IMG/VR virus record: IMGVR_UViG_3300026165_000001
Location: 1-64,000 of that record
Reading direction: 5' to 3' (one strand)
Origin: a virus
DNA length: 64,000 nt
Below, one piece after another: positions 7,922-15,677 of the stretch. The notes under the pieces are model-generated. The model searched no databases and was not told where the DNA came from. It saw only the letters and a program-made list of their open reading frames with translations. Each line of letters begins with the position of its first letter. Positions within the stretch are counted from its first letter, which is position 1. The position numbers and the translations under genes are program-made.

Positions 7922-8365
7922 TTATTTATCCTGATCTATTATTTTAACATTAGGGTTTCTTCTCTTGACGCGATCAACAACGTGTGATAGATATTCCTGA
8001 CCCATTTTTGTTGAACTGCTACGTTTGATAGCTTTGTTCTTTTCTCTAGCATAATCCGCAGCGGCTTGATATAGCTCACTTGCGAGTCCACGATTACGAT
8101 AATCTTCATCAACAATGACGTGCTTGAGCCATAGTTCATCATTGTCATATGGATTTATTTGTAATGCTAGACTTGATACAACTCGTTGCCCATCAAAATG
8201 AGCAATGTGTATTTCTTTATCCATTTCATTTACATGAAGATAGCGTAGCCTTTCAAATGTATCCTGATTGACATCTTGGTTACGGGAAATGAAAAGAGCT
8301 AGATCATTTCCCGGCATGATTTTCATCTGTATGTCGTTATTTTCAAATAGATGTCGATATCTCAT
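7922..8365 (-). CDS. GNAT-family acetyltransferase, possibly capsid-tagged
   Basis: A 147-residue GNAT protein. The acetyl-CoA-binding segment is VIVDEDYRNRGLASELYQAA, with the motif A pattern V-x-x-x-[YF]-R-x-R-G-[LI]-A. The N-terminus MRYRHLFE then N matches the (I/L)xE capsid-targeting pattern, so it may be packaged and injected. The ATG at 8365 overlaps the terminase stop (TGATG); a GTG one codon earlier is an alternative. Its own stop lies in the late octamer that starts the next gene. The acetylation target is unknown. Confidence 0.75.
   Translation of the reverse strand: MRYRHLFENNDIQMKIMPGNDLALFISRNQDVNQDTFERLRYLHVNEMDKEIHIAHFDGQRVVSSLALQINPYDNDELWLKHVIVDEDYRNRGLASELYQAAADYAREKNKAIKRSSSTKMGQEYLSHVVDRVKRRNPNVKIIDQDK
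7923..7930 (-). promoter_or_regulatory. Late promoter octamer GATAAATA, leaderless type
   Basis: Minus-strand GATAAATA, then ACAGT, then the ATG at 7917: a 5-nt gap. The TAA of the upstream GNAT gene is part of the octamer. No Shine-Dalgarno precedes the ATG. Confidence 0.6.
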
Positions 8366-9924
8366 CACAATATTCCGATGGGCATGGGTCGTCTTAGTTC
8401 AGCATCATCAAAACTATCCTTGAGATCAGTGAATGCGTCCTCATCATATTTGGCAACTTGCATGGCCATGCGAACAGCAAGGAGGGTTGACATGACAAGA
8501 TCGTCTGTATCCCCGTCCTTTGCTGCATAGCTGTTTCCCTTTGCTACAAAAGTTTTGAGTTCGCGAGTAAGGTTCTTGCTGCGAACCTTCATTGTTTCTT
8601 CTTCAACCCAACGCTTGAGCTTTGCGCAAGAAGCAAGTTTTGTGCCGTGGGTTGTGTTAAACCCTTTTCTATATCTTCTTACGTTACCCCGTCGCCTTGG
8701 CTCACTAAGGAAAATCCCTGGCAGATTTTCTTCACCCATTTCTTCGATAGAAACTAGGGCGGCTTCACCTAATGTATTGTTTTCTACACTGTAGTAGATT
8801 TCACTATTCGGTGCAGCATCTTCAAGCTCTTCCAAAATACTTTTTAATACTTTGATTTGACCTTGGACTGGAGTCTTATTGTGTTGCCATTCGCCAATCT
8901 GACGCATGCCAGGTATAGCAAATACTTGAATAGCAGAAGGGTCGCCGCCCGTTCCTAGGCTTGGATCTAGTGCCACTAGATAGGTTTGCTCATCACGAAT
9001 TGCATCATACCATCGGATCTGGCCGCTTCGACGCAGTGGCTCCATGCCGAGGTCCATTTCGGAGAGGAAAATAGAATTGATAAGAGTTTCATCGAACGCA
9101 ATGAATTCACATTCATGCTCACGGCGAAATCGTTCATCGCCAATTTTGGATCTTTCGTTCGTTGCCCATTCTTGATCGCGATCTGGATGTTGATCCCACT
9201 TAACAATATATGGACGGAAACCATTTACGCCTGTTTCTGTTTCATTACCAAACTCATCAACGCGACGATTAGCTTGCTTCCAGATTTGAGCAAATTGGTC
9301 GTCATCTTGGTTGGGTGTTGAGGTAATAATACACTTACCACCAGTACTCAATGTTGGTGAGATACTGGTCCAAAATTCCTGGGCCACACGTGGCGGCACA
9401 AAGGCAAATTCGTCCAAGTAAACTAGTGAAAGTGAAAGACCACGTCCGGTGTTTTCTGTGGTAGCTTGCGCAACAATTTTACTACCGTTGTCAAATTCAA
9501 TGCTTCCTTTATTATATGCTGTTACGCCAGCCCTAATATAGTCTGGGCAACTTTCATACATATAACGTAGACGTGTCATGATTTCTTGTGCACCGTCACG
9601 TTTGTGAGCAGCAACTAATATGGTGCTATCCGGCTTAAACATAGCATACCAAAGCAAGTATGCAGCCGCGCAAGTGGACTTACCAGTCTGGCGACTAAGC
9701 AAGCTGATTGAATAACGATAATCATTGTAGCTGTTGATCAACCCTTCCTGATAGTCAAACAACTGGAAAGACATCCGTCCTTTTGTTGGATGTTGAATAT
9801 AACAATAGTTTCTAATGAAATGTAACGGATTAACTGAGCAAAGTGCGAGCTCTCTCAGTTCTTTTTGTGACATCGCCTGTTCTTGATACGGGCGTTTGAC
9901 AAGATCTGTATTTACAGTATTCAC
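8365..9924 (-). CDS. 17: Terminase large subunit (gp17)
   Basis: A 519-residue packaging motor with ATPase and nuclease domains. Walker A is SRQTGKST (77-84), Walker B LVYLDE (167-172) with coupling motif TSTPN after it. The RNase H-like nuclease domain starts near VALDPSLGTGGDPSAI, which supplies a metal-binding Asp. It pumps DNA through the gp20 portal and cuts headful lengths. T4 gp17 is 610 residues; this one is shorter. The start is GTG at 9924, with AAGGAG well placed. It lies downstream of gp16 with several virion-type genes between. Confidence 0.95.
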   Translation of the reverse strand: MNTVNTDLVKRPYQEQAMSQKELRELALCSVNPLHFIRNYCYIQHPTKGRMSFQLFDYQEGLINSYNDYRYSISLLSRQTGKSTCAAAYLLWYAMFKPDSTILVAAHKRDGAQEIMTRLRYMYESCPDYIRAGVTAYNKGSIEFDNGSKIVAQATTENTGRGLSLSLVYLDEFAFVPPRVAQEFWTSISPTLSTGGKCIITSTPNQDDDQFAQIWKQANRRVDEFGNETETGVNGFRPYIVKWDQHPDRDQEWATNERSKIGDERFRREHECEFIAFDETLINSIFLSEMDLGMEPLRRSGQIRWYDAIRDEQTYLVALDPSLGTGGDPSAIQVFAIPGMRQIGEWQHNKTPVQGQIKVLKSILEELEDAAPNSEIYYSVENNTLGEAALVSIEEMGEENLPGIFLSEPRRRGNVRRYRKGFNTTHGTKLASCAKLKRWVEEETMKVRSKNLTRELKTFVAKGNSYAAKDGDTDDLVMSTLLAVRMAMQVAKYDEDAFTDLKDSFDDAELRRPMPIGIL

Positions 9925-9970
9925 CGTTACTCCTTACAGATTCAAACAGGACCCATAAAGAAGAGCTCGT

Positions 9971-10429
9971 TTAGCCCTTCTTTTTATGTGCCTTGTATTC
10001 CTTGAGCATACCCTCTTCAGTATGATCTTCTTCAATCTGAACTTTTTGTGGGTCTGCATTGAGATAACGACGTAGGCTCAAATCAACTGTTTCACCTTCA
10101 GGAGGCTCTTGATAATGGCCACGATCATCATACTGCTTATAGATACTATTGGACCATTCACGCATTTGCTGTTGTTCGGTCTTGGCTGACTTTTTAGACT
10201 TTTCTTTATCCTTAGCAGCTTTCTTTGCTGTTTCTTTTTCGTCACCATCGCCGTCGATATCAGCAAAATCTGGTTTCGCTTCTTCTTCTTCGAGTTCTTT
10301 AGAATCCTGTGCGTCTTCCATTAGGTCACGGATTTGATACATGTTGCGTCCTGACTCGTCTTGTGGCAATTTTTTTGCTGTTTCATTACCTGCGAGCTGG
10401 CGTAGTCTGTCGAGTTCTGTTTTATCCAT
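9971..10429 (-). CDS. Hypothetical acidic/basic protein with DxDGDG motif
   Basis: A 152-residue, highly charged, probably flexible protein. ADIDGDGDEKE near residue 57 matches a calcium-binding EF-hand/dockerin-type loop, followed by a Lys/Ala/Glu helix. The N-terminus MDKTELDRLRQLAG shares the L-x-x-L-A-G peptide seen at the N-termini of the proteins at 13278 and 22835 and at the C-terminus of scaffold gp22. A Shine-Dalgarno AGAGGA precedes ATG 10429. It follows the 169-residue gene by one nucleotide. Possibly a head-core or virion protein; function unknown. Confidence 0.65.
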   Translation of the reverse strand: MDKTELDRLRQLAGNETAKKLPQDESGRNMYQIRDLMEDAQDSKELEEEEAKPDFADIDGDGDEKETAKKAAKDKEKSKKSAKTEQQQMREWSNSIYKQYDDRGHYQEPPEGETVDLSLRRYLNADPQKVQIEEDHTEEGMLKEYKAHKKKG

Positions 10430-10430
10430 T

Positions 10431-10940
10431 TTAGTCCTCTGCTTTCTTCAGATGATCTGCACGCTCTTTGGCAATCTCTTTAAGGAACGAATCTTTAAAC
10501 TTTTCTCCGTAAAATTGCTCTGGGTCGGGTTGCTCAACTTCACTGTATTCTTCGTCAGTTAGGCGTGGTTCATAATTCTCTTCTGGCATCTCATCTGCCT
10601 CGTTTTCAATATGTAGAGGCTCTAGCTTGTTTCGAACGATTAGAAAACGTTCATGGATGCCCATTTTTTGTGTTAGTTCAGCAAGCAACTGAAGTGGGCT
10701 TGCTGGCTGACGCGTTTTGAAGTCGACCATGTAAACCTCTGCGGCATCAATACTGCGGAAATCACGTGGATTACGCTGTATAATTGTTTTCTTTGGCGTT
10801 GTGATATCAAAGCCGTCATACTTTCTTAGGTGCAACTCCATTGCGTCGAGCTGCTCATCAGTTGGTTCTCTAGCAATCTTCACACGAAATTCGTGGACCG
10901 CTTCATTTTCTGCCAAATATTGCCCTAGGTTCTTGGTCAT
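10431..10940 (-). CDS. Conserved T4-like phage protein with capsid-targeting-like N-terminus
   Basis: A 169-residue protein. MTKNLGQYLAE then N closely resembles, in length and ending, the T4 internal-protein targeting peptide that ends in IAE. Next comes a small alpha/beta domain (HEFRVKIAREPTDEQLDAME and DFRSIDAAEVYMVDF) of a type I have seen in other marine T4-like phages. The C-terminus is acidic. ATG 10940 has CAGGAG upstream and a late octamer at 10962-10969. It probably enters the prohead with the scaffold; the biochemical role is unknown. Confidence 0.7.
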   Translation of the reverse strand: MTKNLGQYLAENEAVHEFRVKIAREPTDEQLDAMELHLRKYDGFDITTPKKTIIQRNPRDFRSIDAAEVYMVDFKTRQPASPLQLLAELTQKMGIHERFLIVRNKLEPLHIENEADEMPEENYEPRLTDEEYSEVEQPDPEQFYGEKFKDSFLKEIAKERADHLKKAED

Positions 10941-10961
10941 AGGAATCTCCTGCTATTATGG

Positions 10962-10969
10962 TATTTATG
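10962..10969 (-). promoter_or_regulatory. Late promoter octamer CATAAATA
   Basis: Minus-strand CATAAATA followed by C, 21 nt before ATG 10940 and overlapping the end of the preceding gene. It likely drives 10940 onward, including gp17. Confidence 0.55.
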
Positions 10970-11387
10970 TGTCTTGGTTATTTTTCACTAATATAAAATA
11001 TACCGCTGTTCCCAAATCTTCAGTTACAACGCGGTATCCCATTTTTCCTGCGTAACGATCAAGCATTCTAGAGTATAAATTTGTTCGAGATGACTCGCCT
11101 TTATCACCACTAAATGTAAGAGTGTGTGGCTGATTTTGTTCAACCCACTCTAACATATGATTAATTACTGCTGAGAATATTTTGTTGGCATTGCCCTCAT
11201 GTGTTTGTGTTGTTTTTTTGTTTCTTTTAAAGGCCACCGTCCAATCTTCTGAACTGCTGCCGCTGCTTTGATACATTAGTTCAATATGATCGTTGTCGAT
11301 ATAAGTTTCATAAAACTGGTTATCGAATGTATCAACAGTCTTATCCCAAAAATCTGCCTTGTAGTCGAATAGCTCAAATAATCTCAT
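10965..11387 (-). CDS. Hypothetical protein, MRLFE N-terminus
   Basis: A 140-residue protein with an alpha/beta layout: EDWTVAFKRN, a helix around KIFSAVINHMLEWVEQ, then TLTFSGDKGESSRTNLYSRM and a closing strand AVYFILVKN. This resembles a small phage family I have seen without assigned function; the late helix-strand order could be a degenerate GNAT fold. The N-terminus MRLFE offers an LxE motif at residues 3-5, weaker than the other candidate tags. It is cotranscribed with gp16, overlapping it by 4 nt. Confidence 0.6.
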   Translation of the reverse strand: MRLFELFDYKADFWDKTVDTFDNQFYETYIDNDHIELMYQSSGSSSEDWTVAFKRNKKTTQTHEGNANKIFSAVINHMLEWVEQNQPHTLTFSGDKGESSRTNLYSRMLDRYAGKMGYRVVTEDLGTAVYFILVKNNQDT

Positions 11388-11914
11388 TGGTCATCGTCTC
11401 TTTTCATGCCTGCAAGTATATCACTTAACATATCATTACGTGTTGCAATAATACGTCCTTCTGTTTCTTCTGCTGAATCATCTTGTGTTTTGAGGTGTCG
11501 TTTCTTGAGATAATCAAGCTTTTCGTTCTCGTGTTCCAACTTGGCTTTTTGTATTTGTAGCTTGACCATTTCAAGCTTCTTTTGCGCTTTGTTAGTTTTG
11601 GCGTTGAGCGCATTGGTCATCATGCTACTGGCTGCGTTGAAGATATCAGCGGCATGTCGGTCCTCGACATTTTTACCCAAATCAACTAGGTCATCAAATG
11701 TTTCAATAGCCTTACGTGCATACTCGTCATAATCTGTATCAACGTTGTCTAGCCCGCTGACTTGCGGCAAGGCAGCATCGATTTTGTCTGCCCTCTCCAT
11801 GATCTGATGCATTTCATCTTCTGTGTAACCTTCAATTTCTTCCATGTCATCTTCCTTGACTTCTGGTAAATCCATTGGTGGTAAATTGAAGGTATCTTCT
11901 AATTTGCGTGTCAT
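11384..11914 (-). CDS. 16: Terminase small subunit (gp16-like)
   Basis: A 176-residue, mostly helical protein with long charged helices (around residues 55-150, for example ALNAKTNKAQKKLEMVKLQI), typical of T4-like gp16, which forms rings that recognise DNA and regulate gp17 at the start of packaging. T4 gp16 is 164 residues. It is followed within 1.5 kb by gp17 in the same direction, although four or five small genes intervene. It overlaps its neighbours on both sides by 4 nt. The call is from size, coiled-coil nature and position. Confidence 0.7.
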   Translation of the reverse strand: MTRKLEDTFNLPPMDLPEVKEDDMEEIEGYTEDEMHQIMERADKIDAALPQVSGLDNVDTDYDEYARKAIETFDDLVDLGKNVEDRHAADIFNAASSMMTNALNAKTNKAQKKLEMVKLQIQKAKLEHENEKLDYLKKRHLKTQDDSAEETEGRIIATRNDMLSDILAGMKRDDDQ

Positions 11915-12141
11915 ATTCTGCTCACCCTATAGTTTCCTCTGATGTTGCTGTGCCAAAACTTACCCTTGCTTGGGGCGCGGACCCATTGACGAAATAAACC
12001 TTCGCCCACTCCCAAAACACGATAACGGCGCCCGCTGTTGAGGGTCATGATTACGACATTGGGGCCAGCGTAGTCTAGATCAGCAATCCAACTGCTCATA
12101 ACCTTGACTTCAGCAATAGGTTCTATCTGTTCTAATCTCAT
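11911..12141 (-). CDS. KTSC-domain protein
   Basis: A 76-residue protein consisting almost entirely of a KTSC domain: SSWIADLDYAGPNVVIMTL, then a strand pair SGRRYRVLGV and the closing APSKGKFWHSNIRGNYRV. KTSC domains occur fused to lysyl-tRNA synthetase-like and other proteins and as small stand-alone phage proteins; their role is poorly known, probably nucleic-acid or protein binding. The N-terminus MRLEQIEPIAE ends in IAE, a candidate gp21 cleavage site. It overlaps gp4 and gp16 by 4 nt. Confidence 0.75.
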   Translation of the reverse strand: MRLEQIEPIAEVKVMSSWIADLDYAGPNVVIMTLNSGRRYRVLGVGEGLFRQWVRAPSKGKFWHSNIRGNYRVSRI

Positions 12142-12614
12142 TTACGAGCTCTCTTTTTTGGCATCTTGGGCTTGCGCTGACTGCGTGGCTTTTGTGGTTT
12201 GTTGAAGATTTCCTTTTCTGTAATGATGCGAAATCCAATACCCTGTTGCCTACACCACTGTCTGGCATAATTCCATTTGGCTTCATTGATAACAGCCATG
12301 GCTTGATCATATTGTCCTTTTGCGTTGCCTACCATATGACTACTGGGTTTTACTTCAACCAATTCAGCATGTTTTTTGCCTTCCTTGTCTACATAGATCA
12401 CAAAGAAGTCTGGGACATAATTGCTCTTTTTTCCAGTTATTGGATTGATATAAGGTATACGGTGGCTTTCACTAGCCCAAGCCAGGATGTTGGGATGATT
12501 GTCGCACATACGCATAAAATGAAGTTCCCAACCCGATCGGTATTTGGGAATGTGCTTTCCAACATATTTTTCTGTGTTTTTAGGCTGATAATTGCCTTGC
12601 TGATACGTCGACAT
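12138..12614 (-). CDS. 4: gp4-like head completion protein / TnsA-like nuclease fold
   Basis: A 158-residue protein similar to T4 gp4 (head completion, about 150 residues). The segments YRSGWELHFMRMCDNHPNI, SESHRIPYINPITGK, YVPDFFVIYVDKEG and ELVEVKP follow a PD-(D/E)xK nuclease layout: E in WELH, D in PDFF, ExK in VEVK. gp4 is needed to make filled heads competent for tail joining. The C-terminus is very basic (RSQRKPKMPKKRARK). The ATG is 5 nt after a late octamer and has no Shine-Dalgarno. Confidence 0.85.
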   Translation of the reverse strand: MSTYQQGNYQPKNTEKYVGKHIPKYRSGWELHFMRMCDNHPNILAWASESHRIPYINPITGKKSNYVPDFFVIYVDKEGKKHAELVEVKPSSHMVGNAKGQYDQAMAVINEAKWNYARQWCRQQGIGFRIITEKEIFNKPQKPRSQRKPKMPKKRARK

Positions 12615-12619
12615 AAACG

Positions 12620-12627
12620 TATTTAGC
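12620..12627 (-). promoter_or_regulatory. Late promoter octamer GCTAAATA, leaderless type
   Basis: Minus-strand GCTAAATA, then CGTTT, then the ATG of gp4 (5-nt gap). It lies at the end of the upstream tube-like gene. The octamer deviates in its first two bases. Confidence 0.45.
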
Positions 12628-13278
12628 TTATCCGGTGCTGGATGGTCGTGGAGAACGGCTAGGTTCTATTCCATCATCAAACTGACTTGATTCAACATAT
12701 GTCTGAACACTCTCAGGCTGGAATGTTACTGCCCACTGAACTGGATTGCTGTCGCTGTAGTTCATTGTATCGCCAGTCACCGAGGTAATATATGGTTGCT
12801 TGAGTATCCAACCACGGTGACGGCCGCGGATACCATTCTGTATAATACGGATCTCAGGAAAGAAGTTGCGTGTGGCATTGGGGGTAAAACCTAAATCTGT
12901 TTCAAAGTTGATCTCCACTGTGCTTGTTCCCTCAAGCTGAGTCCTACTTGTCAAACCTTCTGTTCCGTTATAGTAATGAGCAAAATAGTCACGCATGATA
13001 TTATACCACTGGTCATCAAATGTGTCATAAAAACTCACTGTGATCGGATCATAATTGATTCGTGTCTGCACGAAACGCTTTTTGTTGTATTGATTCATCA
13101 ACTGACCATCAACACTAAAACTCGGCTGTGTAACTTCACTAACTTTGTGGTAATTGATAATCGCACGATCATGTGTAGTCAACTGCAATGTGAAATTAAA
13201 CCTCTGACGAGGAATGAGATCCAATGTGCCTGGACTATCTGAGCTATAAACCTCTTGTGCGAAATTGGTGATTGCCAT
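12628..13278 (-). CDS. Tail tube-like protein (gp19 paralogue)
   Basis: A 216-residue protein with the features of a T4-type tube fold: TLDLIPRQRFNFTLQL, NQYNKKRFVQTRINYDPITV, FYDTFDDQWYNIMRDYFAHY and a C-terminal strand QWAVTFQPE. Its layout matches that of gp19 encoded just downstream (13622-14230), so it is a divergent tube paralogue, perhaps a baseplate-proximal initiator, an inner ring or a tube terminator. It overlaps the upstream gene by one base (TAATG). Which tube position it takes cannot be told from sequence. Confidence 0.7.
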   Translation of the reverse strand: MAITNFAQEVYSSDSPGTLDLIPRQRFNFTLQLTTHDRAIINYHKVSEVTQPSFSVDGQLMNQYNKKRFVQTRINYDPITVSFYDTFDDQWYNIMRDYFAHYYNGTEGLTSRTQLEGTSTVEINFETDLGFTPNATRNFFPEIRIIQNGIRGRHRGWILKQPYITSVTGDTMNYSDSNPVQWAVTFQPESVQTYVESSQFDDGIEPSRSPRPSSTG

Positions 13279-13553
13279 TATTGTAGATATGCTCTCGCTT
13301 TGTCTCTATAGATTGTTACACTCGCTACACTGGGATGACGATATAATTTATTCAAATGCTCAGGAAAAACATGAAGCTCATGCTGACTTACGCCTGTGTC
13401 TATTTCAACATATTTTTTGGTTTTCTTGATGTCAGCATACATGTGATCGCCATCAAATGCTTGTATTAGTAAATCAGCAATGTCTTCCATTTTTTCGTCA
13501 TCAATTCCATCTTCATTGATTCCTGAAAGAGCTTTTAGTCTATCTAAATTCAT
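13278..13553 (-). CDS. Hypothetical protein with LxALSGINE N-terminus
   Basis: A 91-residue protein. MNLDRLKALSGINE then D contains an INE motif that fits gp21 cleavage and the L-x-A-L-[SA]-G peptide shared with the protein at 22835. The body is a small acidic helix plus strands (KKYVEIDTG, SVTIYRDKARAYL), with no known domain. AAGGAAA precedes ATG 13553. It lies between two tube genes, just after the terminator at 13571-13613, so its transcription start is unclear; no late octamer is seen directly upstream. Confidence 0.6.
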   Translation of the reverse strand: MNLDRLKALSGINEDGIDDEKMEDIADLLIQAFDGDHMYADIKKTKKYVEIDTGVSQHELHVFPEHLNKLYRHPSVASVTIYRDKARAYLQ

Positions 13554-13570
13554 TGTTTATTTCCTTACGA

Positions 13571-13613
13571 AAAAACGGCCGAAGCAGGCAGTCCGAATGC
13601 TTCGGCCGTTTTT
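13571..13613 (-). terminator. Bidirectional rho-independent terminator after gene 19
   Basis: Sixteen-base-pair stem AAAAACGGCCGAAGCA / TGCTTCGGCCGTTTTT with an 11-nt loop and T-runs on both strands, just downstream of the tail tube gene. It should end gp19 transcripts strongly. Confidence 0.9.
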
Positions 13614-13621
13614 AATTAGCA

Positions 13622-14230
13622 TTATGAACCTGTTGCGTTCGCTTGTGTGACAGTCTCAACGCTAAAGTTTGGATCGCTAAGGTTGTCAATTGCACCAACA
13701 AAGTGTTGTGCGTTGTCATAGCGTAGCTGCACTGAAATGGTCTGGTATTCACCACCACTGCCGTAGTTGGTCTCATTGTATGTTAGGTTTGAAATATATG
13801 CACCGCTCAAAACCCATGTGTCTAGCGGGACTGGATCTGGGTTAGCACCATTCAAGTTTTCAATTTGACACTGGAATTTATAGCTAATACCGGCCTGTGG
13901 TGAGCTCTGGTTTGCCATATCGATCTGCTTCGCAACTTGTTGGTCAAGTAGTGCTGAAGTTGCTGATGTAATGTCGTCACGTAGCTCGATGGTTACAGGC
14001 TCCCAGGAGTGCTTACCAGCTAGGTAGATACGTGAGTTGTATGTGTCCACTAGAACTTCATCATGTGTAAGGTTCGGACGTGTGACGCTGACAACGTTGT
14101 TTGTTGCAACTTTTGTGTCGCCTGCACCCATGTTGATGAAGTTAACGCGGAAGCGGTATTGTAGTTTTGGCATCAGTGTACCTTGGCTTTCGCCGTTTAC
14201 TGGGACACTTAGCTTGTCAAGAACTGCCAT
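13622..14230 (-). CDS. 19: Tail tube protein (gp19)
   Basis: A 202-residue tail tube subunit. It has the gp19 blocks MPKLQYRFRVNFINMG, VSVTRPNLTHDEVLVDTYNS, IYLAGKHSWEPVTIELRDD and an ISVQLRYDNAQ ending. It polymerises into the inner tube under the gp18 sheath. T4 gp19 is 163 residues; this one has an extra C-terminal tail. The start has GAGGAG about 10 nt upstream and a late octamer at 14265-14272; the strong terminator at 13571-13613 makes it a separate high-level unit, fitting a major structural protein. Confidence 0.93.
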   Translation of the reverse strand: MAVLDKLSVPVNGESQGTLMPKLQYRFRVNFINMGAGDTKVATNNVVSVTRPNLTHDEVLVDTYNSRIYLAGKHSWEPVTIELRDDITSATSALLDQQVAKQIDMANQSSPQAGISYKFQCQIENLNGANPDPVPLDTWVLSGAYISNLTYNETNYGSGGEYQTISVQLRYDNAQHFVGAIDNLSDPNFSVETVTQANATGS

Positions 14231-14264
14231 TCGTCTATCTCCTCATAATGCGCTCTGCTCAAAG

Positions 14265-14272
14265 TATTTATC
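14265..14272 (-). promoter_or_regulatory. Late promoter octamer of gene 19
   Basis: Minus-strand GATAAATA followed by C, 34 nt before the gp19 ATG. It is divergent to the plus-strand sigma70-like promoter at 14291-14319. Confidence 0.75.
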
Positions 14273-14290
14273 ATCTAGAGAAAATTTTCC

Positions 14291-14319
14291 TTGACAGCCA
14301 AAACGTCTTACTATATAGT
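14291..14319 (+). promoter_or_regulatory. Sigma70-like promoter, plus strand
   Basis: TTGACA (14291-14296), 17-bp spacer, TATAGT (14314-14319). It points into a plus-strand unit (small peptide plus gene-free DNA) wedged between minus-strand late genes. Confidence 0.85.
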
Positions 14320-14342
14320 ATAACTATAAAGAAGGAAACTGA

Positions 14343-14432
14343 ATGATGTTTATGACTCTTGAAAATCTTGTTATCGGTTCTACGCTGTTTGTAACTGATT
14401 TTGTCAACACTTACGGCGTTCTCTTTCTCTAA
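14343..14432 (+). CDS. Small hydrophobic peptide (29 aa)
   Basis: ATG 14343 follows AAGGAA by 5 nt and a consensus promoter by 24 nt; the frame MMFMTLENLVIGSTLFVTDF continues to a TAA at 14430. The 29 residues are largely hydrophobic and could form one membrane helix. The good promoter and ribosome site make it a credible gene despite its size. It is the only plus-strand coding element between 1 and 23875. It may be a toxin-like or exclusion peptide, or only a leader peptide for the RNA that follows. Confidence 0.55.
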   Translation: MMFMTLENLVIGSTLFVTDFVNTYGVLFL

Positions 14433-14615
14433 GCACTAGAAACTCGTGGACCACGGCCAGATAAGGCTGGAGGACGGGGCTGAGGGGCGATAGAAACCGT
14501 ATTAGACCATCGCCCGGTATATGCATTGTTTCGTAACTACGGCCGTTGAGACTTTCGCTTTTCGGTGATGCCATCCTCAATTAGCTGTAGCAAACGCTTT
14601 GCACTAGTGTAAACT
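14433..14615 (+). ncRNA. Candidate structured RNA / untranslated region
   Basis: This 180-nt stretch has no plausible reading frame, lies downstream of the promoter at 14291 and the 29-residue frame, and is more GC-rich than its neighbours. A 7-bp stem GGGCGAT (14485-14491) / ATCGCCC (14509-14515) and CCAG/CTGG pairs near 14460 can be drawn. It ends at the hairpin 14616-14645. I do not recognise a known RNA family or a tRNA. Confidence 0.4.
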
Positions 14616-14645
14616 TGAAGCCGCTCAATTTATTGAGCGGCTTCA
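14616..14645. terminator. 13-bp hairpin between converging units
   Basis: TGAAGCCGCTCAA / TTGAGCGGCTTCA with loop TTTA. It stands between the plus-strand unit starting at 14291 and the end of the minus-strand membrane operon (stop at 14647). T-runs are weak on both sides, so it could serve as a two-way terminator. Confidence 0.65.
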
Positions 14646-14646
14646 C

Positions 14647-15072
14647 TTATGGCTTGATTATATTATGGTGGGGTAAGACCATGAGTTGATCATCTTCGCC
14701 TTCTGGCTGATCATATGTCAACCACTGTGGTGGTTGACCATCCTTCCTGGCTTCTCTAATTTCTTCCAGCATTGCAGCTTCTTCACGACTGTATGGGTAT
14801 TCATACAAGCGGTGACCTCTGTCGTTGATCGCCCAGAGTATAATTGATGGCTTGTTTGTTATCTCATGCCAAACATAGGCATATTCACCTTGGGGTTTGG
14901 CTTGTATTGGCGCCCCCATTTGCCTTACGAAGAGCTCATAAGCGACTACTCCGATCATAAGAAAACACATCAACGCGATAGATTTTAAAAACCAATGTGC
15001 TGGTGACCAGTAAGCCAGAAAAGAAACAAGCAATGCAGTTAATATGCCTATGAGAGTTAATATTGTTACCAT
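14647..15072 (-). CDS. Membrane protein, third gene of ExbB/ExbD-like operon
   Basis: A 141-residue protein with two N-terminal membrane helices (about 2-21 and 28-48) and a soluble C-terminal half containing NKPSIILWAINDRGHRLYEY and a charged helix EEAAMLEEIREARKDG. No family recognised. The start overlaps the stop of the ExbD-like gene by 7 nt, so the two are translationally coupled, which points to one complex. Sidedness of the soluble part is not clear; with two helices both ends would be on the same side. It may be an accessory or effector subunit of the channel. Confidence 0.7.
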   Translation of the reverse strand: MVTILTLIGILTALLVSFLAYWSPAHWFLKSIALMCFLMIGVVAYELFVRQMGAPIQAKPQGEYAYVWHEITNKPSIILWAINDRGHRLYEYPYSREEAAMLEEIREARKDGQPPQWLTYDQPEGEDDQLMVLPHHNIIKP

Positions 15073-15677
15073 TCGTCATTCCCATCGCTCATTGAAGGCG
15101 GAAGCGTATTTCTTCTCACCTGAACATTTGTTCTTAAGTCCGTGATCTTTCCATCCTGTCCGACGATGAATGACACCACTGTTGTCTCTTGACTAGGGTC
15201 AAGCGTAACCGTGTCTGTAAACACACTGCGGAACGGATTCAGCATGGTCAAATTAATTGTGATGTCTTCTGTTGGTCCTGAACTGCTATAATAATGAACA
15301 TTTACAAAATATTCACCTGGAGGCAAAATTGTGAAACGTATATTTTCATAATTGCGTGATATTACCACTTGCTCACCATCAACCATGATAGTATCATTTT
15401 GTGTGCCGCGGTCATCTCGCTCTAGAACAAAATAACTACCATCCATACGAGTAAACCCAACCCAATCCCTGTCTTTGCCTTGGACCCAAAGATCAATATC
15501 AACATAACTTTCATCATCCCATTCCATTTCGACCATGAAGCGTATGGGAGGATCAATTTGTCCGCCTTGGGTTGGTGGATTGATCATGAGAAAGGCAAGA
15601 ATAAACATCAACGTAATACCCAACAACAAGTTGAATACCAAATCCAAAAATGCTAATCTAAGAGTTCCTGATGTCAT
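15066..15677 (-). CDS. ExbD/TolR-like membrane protein
   Basis: A 203-residue protein with one N-terminal helix, LRLAFLDLVFNLLLGITLMF, containing Asp12 in the position of the proton-carrying Asp of ExbD/TolR/MotB. A roughly 165-residue beta-rich domain that would be periplasmic follows (FMVEMEWDDESYVDIDLWV, LPPGEYFVNVHYYSS). The periplasmic part is larger than that of ExbD and is not OmpA-like. It overlaps the ExbB-like gene by 4 nt (ATGA). Together they would form a proton-driven stator-type complex in the host inner membrane. The family call rests on the helix with its Asp and the partner gene. Confidence 0.65.
   Translation of the reverse strand: MTSGTLRLAFLDLVFNLLLGITLMFILAFLMINPPTQGGQIDPPIRFMVEMEWDDESYVDIDLWVQGKDRDWVGFTRMDGSYFVLERDDRGTQNDTIMVDGEQVVISRNYENIRFTILPPGEYFVNVHYYSSSGPTEDITINLTMLNPFRSVFTDTVTLDPSQETTVVSFIVGQDGKITDLRTNVQVRRNTLPPSMSDGNDEW

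Noticed and set aside
12192-12626. 144-residue plus-strand open frame with hydrophobic stretches
   Set aside because: Antisense to gp4, whose nuclease-type motifs are clear on the minus strand.
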